Source: Sciurus carolinensis
Taxonomy: Eukaryota; Chordata; Mammalia; Rodentia; Sciuridae
Direction: 5' to 3'
NCBI RefSeq assembly: GCF_902686445.1
Contig: NC_062226.1
Location: forward strand, 11,752,001-11,816,000
Length of the DNA: 64,000 nucleotides
The notes under the pieces were generated by a model. That model worked only from the letters and a program-made list of their open reading frames with translations. It had not been told where the DNA came from and did not search any database. Positions 10,962 to 22,625 of this stretch are shown here, piece by piece. Positions within the stretch are counted from its first letter, which is position 1, and the number at the start of each line of letters is the position of its first letter. The position numbers were made by a program, and so were the translations under genes.

Positions 10962-11800
10962 AACTTAATAAATAATAAAAGTTCACTAAATCACAATGAA
11001 GACAGTCTGGGCTGTTGGATAATATTTGAACTGGAACACTTCAAGAAAAGAAACCTAAATTTCTATCCAACCCAGGCATAGAAATAAAACCCAGATGAAA
11101 GAACAATCTAAAAGTGAAAATTTATGCCCTTGAAAATAAATAGCTAAAATTAAAAATTTCTGTGGTGTCAGGATAGGAAGAGCATTCCAAGCAAGAAATG
11201 AAATGCAGGGGCAAGAATGACCTAAAAATGTGAAAGAAACGCCAAGAGAGTGTAAGCAAAGAGAAAACAGCAGCTGAAACATAAGATCTTGACTCAGAGA
11301 AAACATCTGCAACACTGTTAATGCAGAAGATGCATGTGTTCATCCTTGGTGATCAGAAAATACAGATTAGACTGAAATACAGCTTTCACTCATCGACTTG
11401 GTAAAGATTTCCTTTTCTACCACCCCAAAGTAAACAGACCTTCACATATGCTGTGAATGAGAGGGCAAATTGGTTTGGACGTTTGGTAGTCTGTCAGGAT
11501 TGAAAATCTACATGTCTTTATTCAATATTTCCACTTAAAGAAATTTGTCCTTTAGAAATGGCCATTATTGTGTGTCACAAAGTCAGGGACATCTTTATTA
11601 CATGTTGCTTATCATACCAAACCAACAACAGCAAAAAACCCCAAATAATTAACCATAAGCAATCTAAATATCCACATGTAGTTGAATGAATAAACAACTG
11701 ATAGTGAATTGTTTTTACCAAATATCAGTCAGCCTCTAAAGGAATAAGATGGCTAATGTCAGCCAACATTTGTTAGCACTGAATGTGCTGCACCCCAACG
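10962..11800 (+). repeat. Near-identical non-coding block shared with unit B; old L1-like
   Basis: About 840 bp match 27,785-28,633 with very few differences, whereas the sequence on both sides is clearly more diverged. The right part (about 11,400-11,740) reads like an old L1/HAL1-type element in plus orientation ending in AATGAATAAACAACTG. The short antisense frames here are the same in both units simply because the DNA is the same. Confidence 0.65.
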
Positions 11801-12010
11801 TAGGCAATTTTTATGTCTTTTACTGTATTTCCCCTCCAAATCCTAAAAAATAGGTTACTAATATTTTTCTTATTTTATAGATTAAAAAAAAAAATCAGGG
11901 TTTAGCGAGTTAAGTGACTACCTATTCTGGCTGTTAGTGTCAGAGCTAGAATTTGAGTTTAGCAGCCAGGTGACTGAGCTGTAGCTTTTCATTGCTAAGC
12001 TGTGTTACCA
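11755..12010 (-). mobile_element. MIR-like SINE remnant, unit A
   Basis: It ends in an antisense MIR pattern: a poly-purine aggttactaat stretch, then gggtttagcgagttaagtga, then a cagagctagaatttgagttt core. A homologous copy is at about 28,570-28,820. Confidence 0.5.
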
Positions 12011-12815
12011 CTGTTACTGTACCTACCACCTGTGATATTTTGTTCAGTGATCAAAGCAAGTGTGAGATAATGCATTTACTATAAATCCATTTTTGTAACG
12101 AAGATATATTTTTGCATAGGTTATATTTGCTTTGGTTTTGTTGATGTGTATGTTGTTGCCTTTTGAAGTGACATTGGAGAGATGGAGTGAGGAGTAACTT
12201 TCATATTGACCTTTATATTATATATGTTTCCTTTTTCTTTCTTATTTAATTTTTATATATTTTGTATACATGCAATTTTATATATTATGTATTTATATTT
12301 ATATATTTTAATTTTAAATATTTTATATTTTATGCATTTTTCTTATTTAATTTTATATATTTGTGGTGTGCAATATAATATTTAGAAATATATATGCATT
12401 ATGGAATGATTAAATAGGGCTAATTAATATGTAGATCTTCCATGCTTATTTTTGTGTTCAGATTGTGTTGTTTGCACTTAAAACCTAATGGGGCCATGAG
12501 TCTTTCTTTGAATTTTGTAATACAAAAATTTCTAATAATTGCACTTCCCAGAGGATGAGGGTTGTATGGTTTTTCTCTGCATAGACTTATATGCATACTA
12601 TAAACAGGAATGGAATCATGTCATCCATAATGCTTTTTTTCCACAACAGATTATTATAATGTGTGTGTATGTGTATGTAGTACATTAATATGTATAAACA
12701 ACTTTAAAAAATCAATTGAAGAGAAAAATTCTTATAGATATTCATGTATATATAAGTATAGACTATATGCCATATGTAATATACTACATATATTATATTC
12801 ATATATATATCAATA
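12010..12815 (-). mobile_element. A+T-rich old L1 remnant, unit A
   Basis: About 12,240-12,540 resembles an antisense L1MB 3' region (tgtggtgtgcaatataatat). The rest is TA-rich. The homologous stretch in unit B is about 28,850-29,640. Confidence 0.45.
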
Positions 12816-13028
12816 GATTCTGGGATTTGGAATGCTAGGTCGGAGTTTATGACATTGAAAATCCTTGCTCATACCTCCAACCTGAGACAACTTCCCTTCA
12901 TACTCCTTCTGGTAAAGGTATTCATCTCACTCTTTGGAGTCTTTCCCTTTTCTTTCACCGTGTCTTTCTACCTCACTGCTCACATTGTTTTCCCTGGTGA
13001 TCATAGGCTATTTGATTATCTTTATTCT

Positions 13029-13185
13029 AGCTAATGACCCACATGAAACCAGAGAGAACAAAATGGAAGCACAGAGATCCCTTCCCAAATGGGTAACAAT
13101 TCTGGGTGAGTAATACCCTGGGGGTGTTTCCAGTCATCTGTGCAGTGATCCCCTGAATGAGCAAGGACACTTGGAAAGTGACTTA
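13029..13185. repeat. Local direct repeat, left copy
   Basis: About 157 bp beginning at ctagctaatgacccacatg recur at about 13,727-13,882 with scattered differences and a few single-base gaps. The two copies are about 700 bp apart. Confidence 0.85.
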
Positions 13186-13324
13186 AACCTGGAATTCATG
13201 AATCTGTGTGATGTTTCTCAATGGCAATAGCTTAGCCTCTTCCCATTTAGCTGGACCTGACAGCATTGTGTATTTCCTCATGCCTTGGGGGAGTCATTTC
13301 ACTTCTATGTATCTGTCAATAACA

Positions 13325-13326
<2 letters not shown>

Positions 13327-13368
<42 letters not shown>
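13327..13368. repeat. (GT)n microsatellite
   Basis: A GT dinucleotide run of about 42 bp. Confidence 0.95.
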
Positions 13369-13371
<3 letters not shown>

Positions 13372-13726
13372 CACACATGCTCCTTTCTATACCCCCTCAC
13401 CCTGTCACTTGGAAACTCACAAGGTGGTTGAGCAAGTGGTTAGTATGATTGCTAACCCATAAACTGTAGAAATGACATTTTAATTATGGGGCTTATCATG
13501 AATTAGTGGTTGGGAAGGACCAGATGGGACTGGGAGTCTTTCTAAGACTTTTAAATCACAACACATCATCTTAGGAAGTATTTATTCCCTTCCTGGATGG
13601 ATGGGAAATATAGAATATTTCTATCCTTTTGAACTTTCACCATTGGAATTTTTATATTCTGGACTTTTGTCCACTCAGGTTGGTTTTCCATTTCTTGCTT
13701 ACCCATCACTTACATATCGTTGTTCT

Positions 13727-13882
13727 AGCTAATGACCCACATGAAACCAGAGAGAGCAAAATGGAAGCACAGAAATTCCTTCCCAAATGGGGTAACAATG
13801 CTGGGTGAGTAATATCCTGGGGCGTTCCCAGTCATCCGTGCAGTGATTCCCTGAATGAGCAAGGACTCTTGGAAAGTGACTC
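13727..13882. repeat. Local direct repeat, right copy
   Basis: Second copy of the repeat at 13,029-13,185. The sequence beyond both ends is unrelated. Confidence 0.85.
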
Positions 13883-13929
13883 AATTGGAAGAGAAAAGTC
13901 AGCTTACATTTTTTTTTTTTTTGGACAGA

Positions 13930-14110
13930 CTCTGGCTCAGCACTAGCTTCGTTTAATCCTCAGTAGCCCCATATGGACATAGCACTATTGCCCCCACTTT
14001 CACAAATAAGGAGATTGAGGTTCAGATAGTCCCAGAAGTGGTCAGGGGTGTATCCAACTGACTCAAACCCAGCCAATCCTGACTTCAATGTCTGTGTTTT
14101 AAACTGCTCT
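13930..14110 (-). mobile_element. MIR-like SINE remnant
   Basis: Antisense MIR pattern: tttaatcctcagtagcccca, then aaggagattgaggttcagat, then a core ending in tgtgttttaaactgctctg. A T-run precedes it at about 13,910. Confidence 0.6.
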
Positions 14111-16069
14111 GTCCTTCCTTTCTGAAGGCATTCACATGGGAGAGAACTGATCTGGTGTCCCCTTTAAGCAAAAGCCTTGTGACTGCCAGGTGCCTCACCC
14201 TCCTTGCTGACCTGCTCCTCCTACTTCATCCTTTGCCTCACATATTGTGGTCCTTGCGCTTTCCTTCCTTCCTTCTCCTAATTCTGCCTCCTATTCCACA
14301 AAGCCATTTGATCTCTTCTTTTCTTGCTTTCAGAGAGGAAAGACTGTAGGTCTTCCTAACTTTGCCTCTTTGGATCCCAAGCTGAAATAACTTTTATTTT
14401 GCAGCAGCAGTACCTGACCTTGGGGTCTCTACTGGACTGTACGTTTTAGCAGCCCAGCTCCCCCTGTCTACCCTCTTCTCACTGTGGGCAGTGAGACAAA
14501 CAGGTAGCAGCACAGGGTGCACGGTCTCCTTGAAGAGACACATTCTGCTTAGGGATTCTGCAGGGTCCTTTATAGGCTGAGTCCTCTTTTCAGCTCTGAA
14601 ACCTGTCTAGTTTCTACTCCTATGTCAGATTATAGCTTTCCCTCATATGTTTCTTGGCTCTAAAGAAAGTGATATCAGCCTAAGTTTTATTTCCTTCTTA
14701 GTTTAGGTTCAAAGTTTTCCTTGGCAGATTCTCATCAAACCCTACTGTAGGCTGCTCTCAGCTAGTTTCTGCCCCACTTTTTGTTTCTACTTTCTTCTCC
14801 TGGAAATCATTAGTTTCCAGGATGCCTGGCTCTGCCTCCCTCATAATTCATAATCTTTCGAGTTGTGGCGCCTCCTGCTCCCTCGCCCAGCTGTGGCCAG
14901 CCAGCACTGGCCAGTGCAGCTCTTAGAGGAGGGAGTGCAGGCTGCGTCTCCCGGGTTGTAGGAAGGGTTCTCAGAGCTTTGCTTAACTTGGAGTCATTGG
15001 CCTCTACATCCCTGTGCCTTTCACCTTTGCCTTTTTAGCAACCCAGGAAAGTGGCTGTCCAATTTCCGCAATTCCAGAGAGGGAGCTTACAGTATCTGGA
15101 GGTGGTCCAGTTACCTGTGGAATGACGCTGACTTAGAAAATTCATGAGCAGGAGTTTGCCTTCCTATTATGCCATTTGATAGCTCTGGTTTATTGCCCCT
15201 TCTCATCTCTTAAAGCACAGTCCTGTCAGTCTAACCTGTTGTTCTTCAAGGACACCACGTCCTGTGAGTTTCCCCAGATGGTGGGGGCAGGCTGTCTGAT
15301 CTCATTCCTTACTATGGATCTCACTTTCCTCTCCAAAATATGGGAAGAAGTGGAACAACACTGAAGAGATTCAACACATCTTTGAGGAGCCTACCAGCCT
15401 TGGGGAACCCATAGTATCTGCCATGGAACACAGACAGCTGGGATGCAGAGAATCAGCTTTCAGCAACGGATTTCAGAAATGGACTGACCAATTTGACAAG
15501 TACTGTTAGCCTGGTGTCCTCCTTTCCTGAAGTCTTGGACAGATGGTTTGGAATAAACTAGTCTTAGACTGTCCTAAAATTTTCCTTCCCTCTCTAATGC
15601 CCATTTTAAAGGTCCCACTGTTGTGGAAAGATCCCTGGACTTGGAACCAGAAGAACTAGGTTCTGGTTTTGATTTTGCTGTTGAGAAGCCTTAAAATAAT
15701 TATTTGGCCTATGTAAGCATTGAATTTATTCATTTCGAGAAGGCGCTAACATCTGTCCAGTTGATCTCATGAGGTTTTAAAGTGTCCAAATTTAATTGAA
15801 TGTTAGAAATGAGACACTTCCTGAATTAATTGTGCTACACAAGTGTGAGGGTGAAATGTGGGTCTCCAGGTCCTCTCACCCACCATTGCTCCTAGGATTA
15901 GATCTTCTCTTTCTTCATGTCTCTGAACAATTGTCCAATTGCTTGCATATCTTTTCTACTGTGTCATCACTGTCTCCTCATATAGTTTGTTCCTTACCCG
16001 AATGGTCCCCATGCCTTGTGGTTCTACTAGTCTGAAATCATCTTCTGTGGTCACCTCATGACCATCTCT
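14110..16069. other. Intergenic cassette sequence, unit A
   Basis: No gene seen. About 14,130-15,150 aligns with 1,030-2,060 of unit 0. About 15,170-16,069 is found only in unit A within this window. All reading frames are short and without domain signatures. Confidence 0.55.
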
Positions 16070-16089
16070 GATTCTGGTAATTGATAGCA

Positions 16090-17303
16090 CACTGGGCTTC
16101 TCTGGGGCTGTCGTGACGAGGGTAGGGCTAAAGTCAGGAGCATGTTTCTGGCTCCAGCTCTGCCATGAGCAGTTTGCCTCTTCCCTAGTAGCAACACCAG
16201 GAAGATTAAGATGAGCTCCCTGGCCTTCCCAGCTGTGAAACCCTTTCTCCAGGGCAAATGGACATGGAACATGCACCCCTGAAACTCCTTTTGTGAATAC
16301 TTGTCATCCTTCTGCCTTATCTTACCTTTGGTGTGAATCTGATCAACTGAAGGTGCTTAACATGGGATTTTCTGCAATGGATCCTCTGTCTTCCTCTGCT
16401 GAGCTGGCAATGTCCAGATGCCTTTGTCTGGAAATGCCCACTTCATTGCAGCCCCTTCCCATGGATATTCTCAATTATGGTAATATTTAAGAGCTGCTAA
16501 TTGAACAGCACTCACACGTGACAGGCATTGCTTAAAGGCTTTGCATAAGGTAAGTGATTTCATCTTTACAACACCCCATTGTACAGGTCACACAACTGAG
16601 GTACAGAGAACTGAAGTGCCTGGACCAAGGACACAGCCAGAGGCTGGTGGAGTCCAGCTCGGGAGCATGTGCTCTTGACCTCTGCTCTGTCCTCACTGCC
16701 TTGTTCACTTGCTCCTCTGCTCAGCCAGTTCCCTGGAGGAGACCAGTCTGTGGGTCTCGGCTGCAGGACGTGGGCTGTGCCCTTCAAGGCAGGACCAGTG
16801 CCCACAACTGTGTCCTGCACGGAGCAGGTGCTTCACAGGTCTGCTATTTGGCCAAAGGAGAAAGAGAACAAAATAGAGTGAAAGATGTTGTTTCCTGGGT
16901 TTTGAGATGGAGGAGAGAAGATCAGTATCAGGAAGAGGGAGGAAGATCATATGAAGATGTTGGTCCCCCAGTCCCAGTTACCAAAGACCCCTCATCCTGC
17001 TGCCTACCTGGGCATGAAAGGGAGATTCAGGGTCCTGGACAGGTTTCTGGCTTGCCAGGTGTGTAAGGTCAGACTCTGAATCTCTGAAGAAGGAGGCCTT
17101 TTGAGGTGCTGATCTAGCCTCAGGAACAACAGTGGGAATTGGTGAGAAGAAGGGAGACCCAGGGGCCTGTTCTGTCTGCATGCAGAGCCCTCGGGGGGTT
17201 TGGGCTGTGGTCTTCCCAGGAGGAGAGCATTCCATGGGGAAGCTGGCTCAGAGGTGTAGCCTCTTACACCTGGGAAGGGAATTTGAGCCATGCAGCAGCA
17301 GGA
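16090..17303. repeat. High-identity cassette block shared with unit B
   Basis: It matches 29,675-30,880 at high identity, then the match stops abruptly after ggtgtgtt. From about 16,560 it also matches unit 0 (2,095 onward), and the unit 0 match continues past 17,303 to about 17,690. It includes the shared MIR remnant at 16,520-16,690. The 60-170-codon plus frames are conserved only because the DNA is. Confidence 0.7.
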
Positions 17304-17689
17304 GTGAAGGTGTGTTAGACACGTGTGTGCTCTATGTACTGTGGGTTTCTGCTTGTGCATGCCTGTGTTTAGGCTCAGGTGTGTCTGCCTGGGGGAGAGG
17401 CACTGGCCCCTGACATGCCCGAGGTTTGGTCTCTACATCTGGTGGAGTGTTTTGGGAAAAGGTTTGAAGGTGCAGGCCTGGGAGTCAGACTGATGAGATT
17501 CCTGTGTCTTATAAGCTGTGGAGCATTTACAAATATTTAACCTTTTTGAGCCTCCAGTTGTTTTTGTTTTCCATGTGCATTTTCCAAACATTTTATTACC
17601 TGAATTTCTTAAGGCAGGTGGCTTATAGTTGAATCCCAGTTCCCCCAACTATTAATGGGTGGATTTGGGCAAGTTATTTAGCTACCAAC

Positions 17690-18930
17690 ATCGCCACCAC
17701 AGCGGGCACATTTGTTACCACTGATGGACTTTTACTTAGACATCATTATCACCTAAGCCCATAGTTGCATTACGATGCACTCTTGATGTTGTACCTTCTA
17801 TAGGTTTGGATGAATTATAAATATATATTTGCCACTACGCTACCACAGAGAATCGTTTTGCTTTTCTAAAATACATATGTGCTTCATCTGTTCACCCCCT
17901 GCTGGCCCCCAGCTCCTGGAAACCACTGATCATTTCAGTGTCCCCACAGTTTTGCCTTTTCTAAAGTGTAGTATAATCAGACTCACACAGTATAAATGGT
18001 TTCCAGGTTGGCTTCTTTCACCTAGTAATACACATTTAAGCTGCTTCCATGTCTTTTTATGATTTAATACTCTTCTCTATAGCACTAAACACTTCTCCAT
18101 TGTCTGAATGTTCCAACTTTATTTTTAAAAGAGATCTTGATTACTTCTATGTTTTATCAATTATGAATAAACCAACAATCAAGGAGAATTCCTGTTCTGA
18201 GTTCTCCCCAGCATTTGTTATTGTTGATGTCATGGATTTTGGCTATTCTAATAACTGTGTGGTGGTATCTCGGTGTTGCTTTAAGTTGTATTTCCCTAAT
18301 GACAAATGACATGGGGCATCTTTTTATAAGCTCATTCTCCATCTGTGTGTTTTCTTTGGTGAGGTGTGTGTTTCAGTCTTTTGCCAAATTTTCAATTCAA
18401 TTTTCAATTTTCAATTCAGTTGTTTGTTTTCTTACTGTTAAGGTAAAAACCTTCTATGGACATTTTGGTTAACAGTCATTTATGAGATTTGTATTTTGCA
18501 AATATTTTCACCCAGTTTATGGCTTGCTTTCTCATTCTCCTGACAGCGTTCTTTTCAGAGCAGAAGATTTTAATTTCAATGAATTCTAGCTTATGCATTA
18601 TCTTTTCACTGATCTCTTCTTTGGTACTTTATCTAAAGAGTTATTGCTATACCTAAGCATATCTAGGTTTTCCTCTACATTATATTCTAGGAATTTTGTA
18701 GTTTTTCTTTTTAAATTTAGGTCTGTGATTCATTTGAGTTAGTTTTTATGAAACATGGAAGGCCTGTGTCAAGATTCTTTTTTTTTTTTTTTTTTTTTTT
18801 TGTGCATGGATGGCCATCCCTGCACCATTTGTTTCGAAGACACTCTTCCCCATTGTACTGCCTTTGCTGCTTTGTCAGAGATAAATTGTCTCTGTTTATG
18901 AAATTTTAAAAGTAAGAGTCTACCCAAGGT
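17690..18930 (-). mobile_element. Ancient L1 (L1M type) 3' portion, unit A
   Basis: Homologue of 3,300-5,220 and 31,340-34,050, complement of an old L1 3' region. It retains the uninterrupted pre-insertion site (about 18,300-18,330) of the insertion seen in unit 0 at 3,957-4,664. A pure T tract (about 18,776-18,800) lies near its end. Confidence 0.8.
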
Positions 18931-19256
18931 GAAGTGGTGAGCCAGGGTCTGAACTCTGGTAAGGGCTGAGTGAGCTCTGGAGTGAGCTCTGGAGAACTGG
19001 GGTCTCACTTTATATCCCAGCTATACACTCAGTAACTGTGTGATCTCGGGTGAATTCCTTAAACTCTAGACAGACAGGAAGGGTCTTGAGATTGGTGTGG
19101 TGATTGGTGAAGGCATGGAACTTTGAGTTTGTTAGTGGGGCAGAGAATGGAGGCAGGTTGGAGGGAGTTACTGTTGGGTTAAGAGAGCAGACTTTGGAGT
19201 GACTCCTGATTTTGAACTCTTGCCCTTCACTTACTAGTGGTACAACATTACCATTC
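18930..19256. other. Cassette sequence, unit A
   Basis: Aligns at moderate identity with about 34,080-34,300 of unit B. It looks like an old MIR-type remnant (ctcagtaactgtgtgatctc, ccttaaactctagacagac). No gene. Confidence 0.5.
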
Positions 19257-19745
19257 ACCTGTAGATGGACATGCTGGTTGATTTCATATGGCCATTATGA
19301 CTAGTGCTTAAACAAACACGATGTGCAGGTATCATTTTGATATCAGGATTTGGTTTCTTTTGGACCTAGAACCAGAAGTGGGTTGGCTGGCTCAGCTGGT
19401 ATTTCCATTGTTAGTATTTTTTGGGTGCCTCCATTCTGCTTCCCACAATGGTTGTACACTTCATATTCCCGCATGGTGTTTGAGGGTTCTATTTCTGCAT
19501 TCTCTCCATCTTTCTGGATTATACACATTTTCTGACTCAGTTAAGATGATATTTCATTGTGGTTTCGATTTGCATTTCCCTGATGGGTAGTGCTGAGCAT
19601 TGTTTCCATATACCTGTTGGCATTTGTATATCTTTCTCTTGAGGAATGTCTATTTGGATTACTGTCTCATTTTAAAATTTGATATTGTTGTTGAACTTTC
19701 TGTGTTCCTTATATATTCTGGATATTAATCTCATCTTCAATGAAT
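19257..19745 (-). mobile_element. Old L1 (L1MB-like) fragment, unit A
   Basis: Homologous to 6,280-6,790 of unit 0. Antisense ORF2-derived sequence containing tggacctagaaccagaagtg. Confidence 0.7.
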
Positions 19746-20460
19746 AGTTAACTATATGTATGTGTGTGAGGTGAGGGTTTTGGGGATTAAAATCAGGGTG
19801 TCTTTTATTTCACTTTTAATTGGTGCATATTGATTACACAGAATGATGGGTATCATTGTGGCATAGTCTTATATACATAAAACATTGTTTGTTGAAATTT
19901 ACTTCCCAATACCTTCTCTCCCTTCCAGTGCTCCTTCCCCTGACCTGCTTCTTCTACCTTAGTGATTTCCTTTTTAACTTCATGGCATCCCAATCCCTGC
20001 TTTTCCTATTTTTTTCCCCTTGCTCTGGCTTCAAATATGAGAAAAAAACTATGATACTTTTCTTTCTGAGTTCACATTTTGGTACTGTATTTTGGTTCCA
20101 ACTTGTAGTCTCCAGTTCCTTCCATTTTCCTGCAAATGACATAATTGTCTTTTTATTTGTGGCTGAATAAAACTCTCCTGGTTATATATACCTCCATTTA
20201 TTAATCCATTCATCTATTGATGAACACCTAGGCTGATTCTATAATTTGGCTATTGTGAATCGTGCTCCAATTAACACGGGTATGCATGTATCTCTCAAGT
20301 ATGCTGTCTTTAAATCTTTGGGATAAATACCAAGGTGTGGTATAATTGGATCATATGGCAGTTCTGTTTTTAATCTTTTTTAGGAACTTCAATACTGATT
20401 TCCATAGTGACTATACTAATTTACCTTCCACCAACAGTGTATGAGAGTTCCTTTTTCCAG
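19745..20460 (-). mobile_element. L1 3' fragment
   Basis: Complement of an L1 3'UTR and the last part of ORF2: ctccagttccttccattttc, ttgtggctgaataaaactc, attgtgaatcgtgctccaat, ccaccaacagtgtatgagag. It is absent from unit 0 at the corresponding point. Confidence 0.75.
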
Positions 20461-21275
20461 TGGAATATCTTTTATTTCTTTCTCTTGCCTAATTGCTCTA
20501 AGACTTCTAGTTCTGTGTTGACTAGGAATGGTAAAAGTAGAATCCTCGTTTTGTTCCTGTTCCAGATTCATCTATATTATCAAAAAGAAGGACTTGTTCA
20601 CAAAGAAGGTCCATGTTGTCATTTTATGGCTGTGTGTATACATCCACCTCCACATTTTCATTATCCATTTTTATGTTTTTTTTTTCCATTTATATGTTAA
20701 CAAATAAACATCTGTTGGTGAATAGAAGTGAAGAAAGGAGGCCTGGCTCACAGAAGCTAGCATGTGGATCTTGGTGAGAGCTCTGTGATACTTCCAGTGT
20801 AAGTGCTGCACCCGAGGTACCAGTAGTATATCCTAATTGAAAGCCAATTTGGTCACTCTCAGAAGTATAGTGGAAATATTCAATCTGGCTTGAGCCCCTC
20901 CTCCACACCCAGCCTCAGACCCCACCCAGTTTTCTGTCCAGGATGGGAGAGGGCCAACCTGGTGCCTTTGGCGAAGCAGAGAGGTTAGATTTGTGCTATT
21001 TGGGCATCAAGTGGTGGCTTGACTGAGACTCAAAGCTTATCTCAAGACCCCTCTATGGATGGACAAATCCAGCACATTTTGGCAAAGTACAAGGGCTAGA
21101 CTTACTTATTTCCTACCAAGTTTTCATAAAGGTAAAGGAAAACATTAGATTTCAAAATAATTCACTAGATGATGATGAAATTACAGAAATAGCAGCAAGT
21201 ATCAATACAGTAAATAAGGTTACAGTAGAAGTACTGAAAACAGATGAATGAATCTTTTAAAATGTACATATCCAG
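20460..21275. other. Unassigned intergenic sequence
   Basis: No gene or repeat family recognised. Only short frames without signatures. Confidence 0.5.
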
Positions 21276-21277
21276 GT

Positions 21278-21478
21278 CTTTTTTTTTTTTTTGGTGATAT
21301 TAGGGATTGAACCTACACCCTTGTCCTTGCGAGGCAAGAACTCTATCAATTGAGATATATCCCCAGTCCCATAACTTTATTTTAAATGTTTTTTTAATGT
21401 GGTGCTGAGGATTGAACATAGTGCCTCCTTATGCATGCTAGGCAAGCACTCTACCACTGAACCACAACCCCAGCCCCA
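21278..21478 (-). mobile_element. Two adjacent ID-type SINEs
   Basis: Two antisense ID units follow each other. The first, about 21,278-21,370, starts with a T run and contains attagggattgaacctacac. The second, about 21,384-21,478, contains gtgctgaggattgaacatag, ctaggcaagcactctaccac and accccagcccc. Each has its own T-rich start, so these are probably two insertions. Confidence 0.75.
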
Positions 21479-21862
21479 TATCTAGGTCTTAAACCTGTTA
21501 TATAAGAACATTCTAGAAAACAAAAAAACATACACTAGACATTCTATTAGTCATCAGAGTGATGATATCATCACATGTCAAGTGAGCTCTCAGAAAAATT
21601 CCAGTGTGCACACATGAGACAATGAGAGTGAAAAAGTCAAATAGAATCTTAGTATTACCATTGTGCTGACAGGATCTTTGGGATTCTCAGAGGTCTGTGG
21701 GTCACTGGCCAAGAGCAAGCTTTCCCTTTCCCACTTATCATGCCTGAGAGGTACCAAAGATTATGGAAGCACTTATAATAGGATTCCTTTCCAAATAATA
21801 TGTAACAGTCTTAGCAATATTTTCAAAATGAACTGTGCAGGTAATGTTTGAAATCTACTATT

Positions 21863-22085
21863 ATTTATTTATTTATTTTTGGTATCAGAGATTGAACCCA
21901 GGGCCCTTAACCACTGAGCCACATACCCAACTATTTTAATTTTATTTTTTAATTTTGGGACATGGTCTCACTAAGTTGCTTAGGGCCTCACTAGATTGTT
22001 GAGGCTGGTTTTGAACTTGCAATCCTTCTGTCTCAGCTTCCCGAACCACTAGGATTACAGCCTTGTGCCACCACACCTGGCTTAT
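21863..22085 (-). mobile_element. Dimeric ID/B1-type SINE
   Basis: Antisense dimer: TTTA-rich start, then gagattgaacccagggccc and accactgagccacata (ID half), then gggacatggtctcactaagt to gattacagccttgtgccacc (B1-like half). Confidence 0.85.
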
Positions 22086-22389
22086 GGTGTATCTTGCTGC
22101 ATATCCAGCATGCTGTCTTAGCACATGTAGGACTTTGGATGCTGTCACCCCTTTAGAATGTAACTTTTAGAAAGCTGAGCCTACCTCCCCTCAGTCTCCT
22201 CCTCATCTGTTGCTCCTGGAAAAGTTTATTTCCACATATATTGATTATAATCTAAGATTTTAGTTTTGTCTCAGGCTTAGTAGAAAAGAAAATAAACAAG
22301 AATTGTTGCTGCCTATGTTCTCTGAAAGTGTATAGTGTTTTGATACTGACTGTCCAGGCCTCTTCCTGTGTTATTTATATATATAATAA

Positions 22390-22625
22390 AAATAATATTA
22401 TATGGTAGTTACAAGCAAACTATAGTAAGAAACCTCTGCATTTGAATCCTGGCTCTCTCACTTTTTATTTTGGGAAAGATTCCTTATCTTTCTGAGGTTC
22501 AGTTTCTTTATCTATAAAATGGGGACATAGTAGCACCCAGCATGTTATTTGAGGATGATATTTAATCAAGCAGGTAAAACGTTAAGCTTGTCATAAGAAG
22601 CATTGAATGGATATGATTATTATTA
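22390..22625 (+). mobile_element. MIR-like SINE remnant
   Basis: Plus-orientation MIR layout: gcatttgaatcctggctctc, then aggttcagtttctttatc and ataaaatggggacatagtag, then a decayed 3' end. Confidence 0.65.

Larger units (their letters stand above)
12816..16069. other. Segment present in unit A, deleted in unit B
   Basis: The 8-bp direct repeat GATTCTGG occurs at 12,816-12,823 and 16,070-16,077. Unit B has a single copy at 29,641-29,648 with unit A-like flanks on both sides. Part of the segment (about 14,130-15,150) is also present in unit 0, so a deletion in B is the likelier history. It contains no recognisable gene, only a GT microsatellite, a MIR remnant and a local duplication. Confidence 0.75.

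Noticed and set aside
16554..17066. 170-codon plus frame in the shared cassette block
   Set aside because: It begins in a MIR remnant, and the three units keep different frames and stops. No domain, splice or codon-use support.
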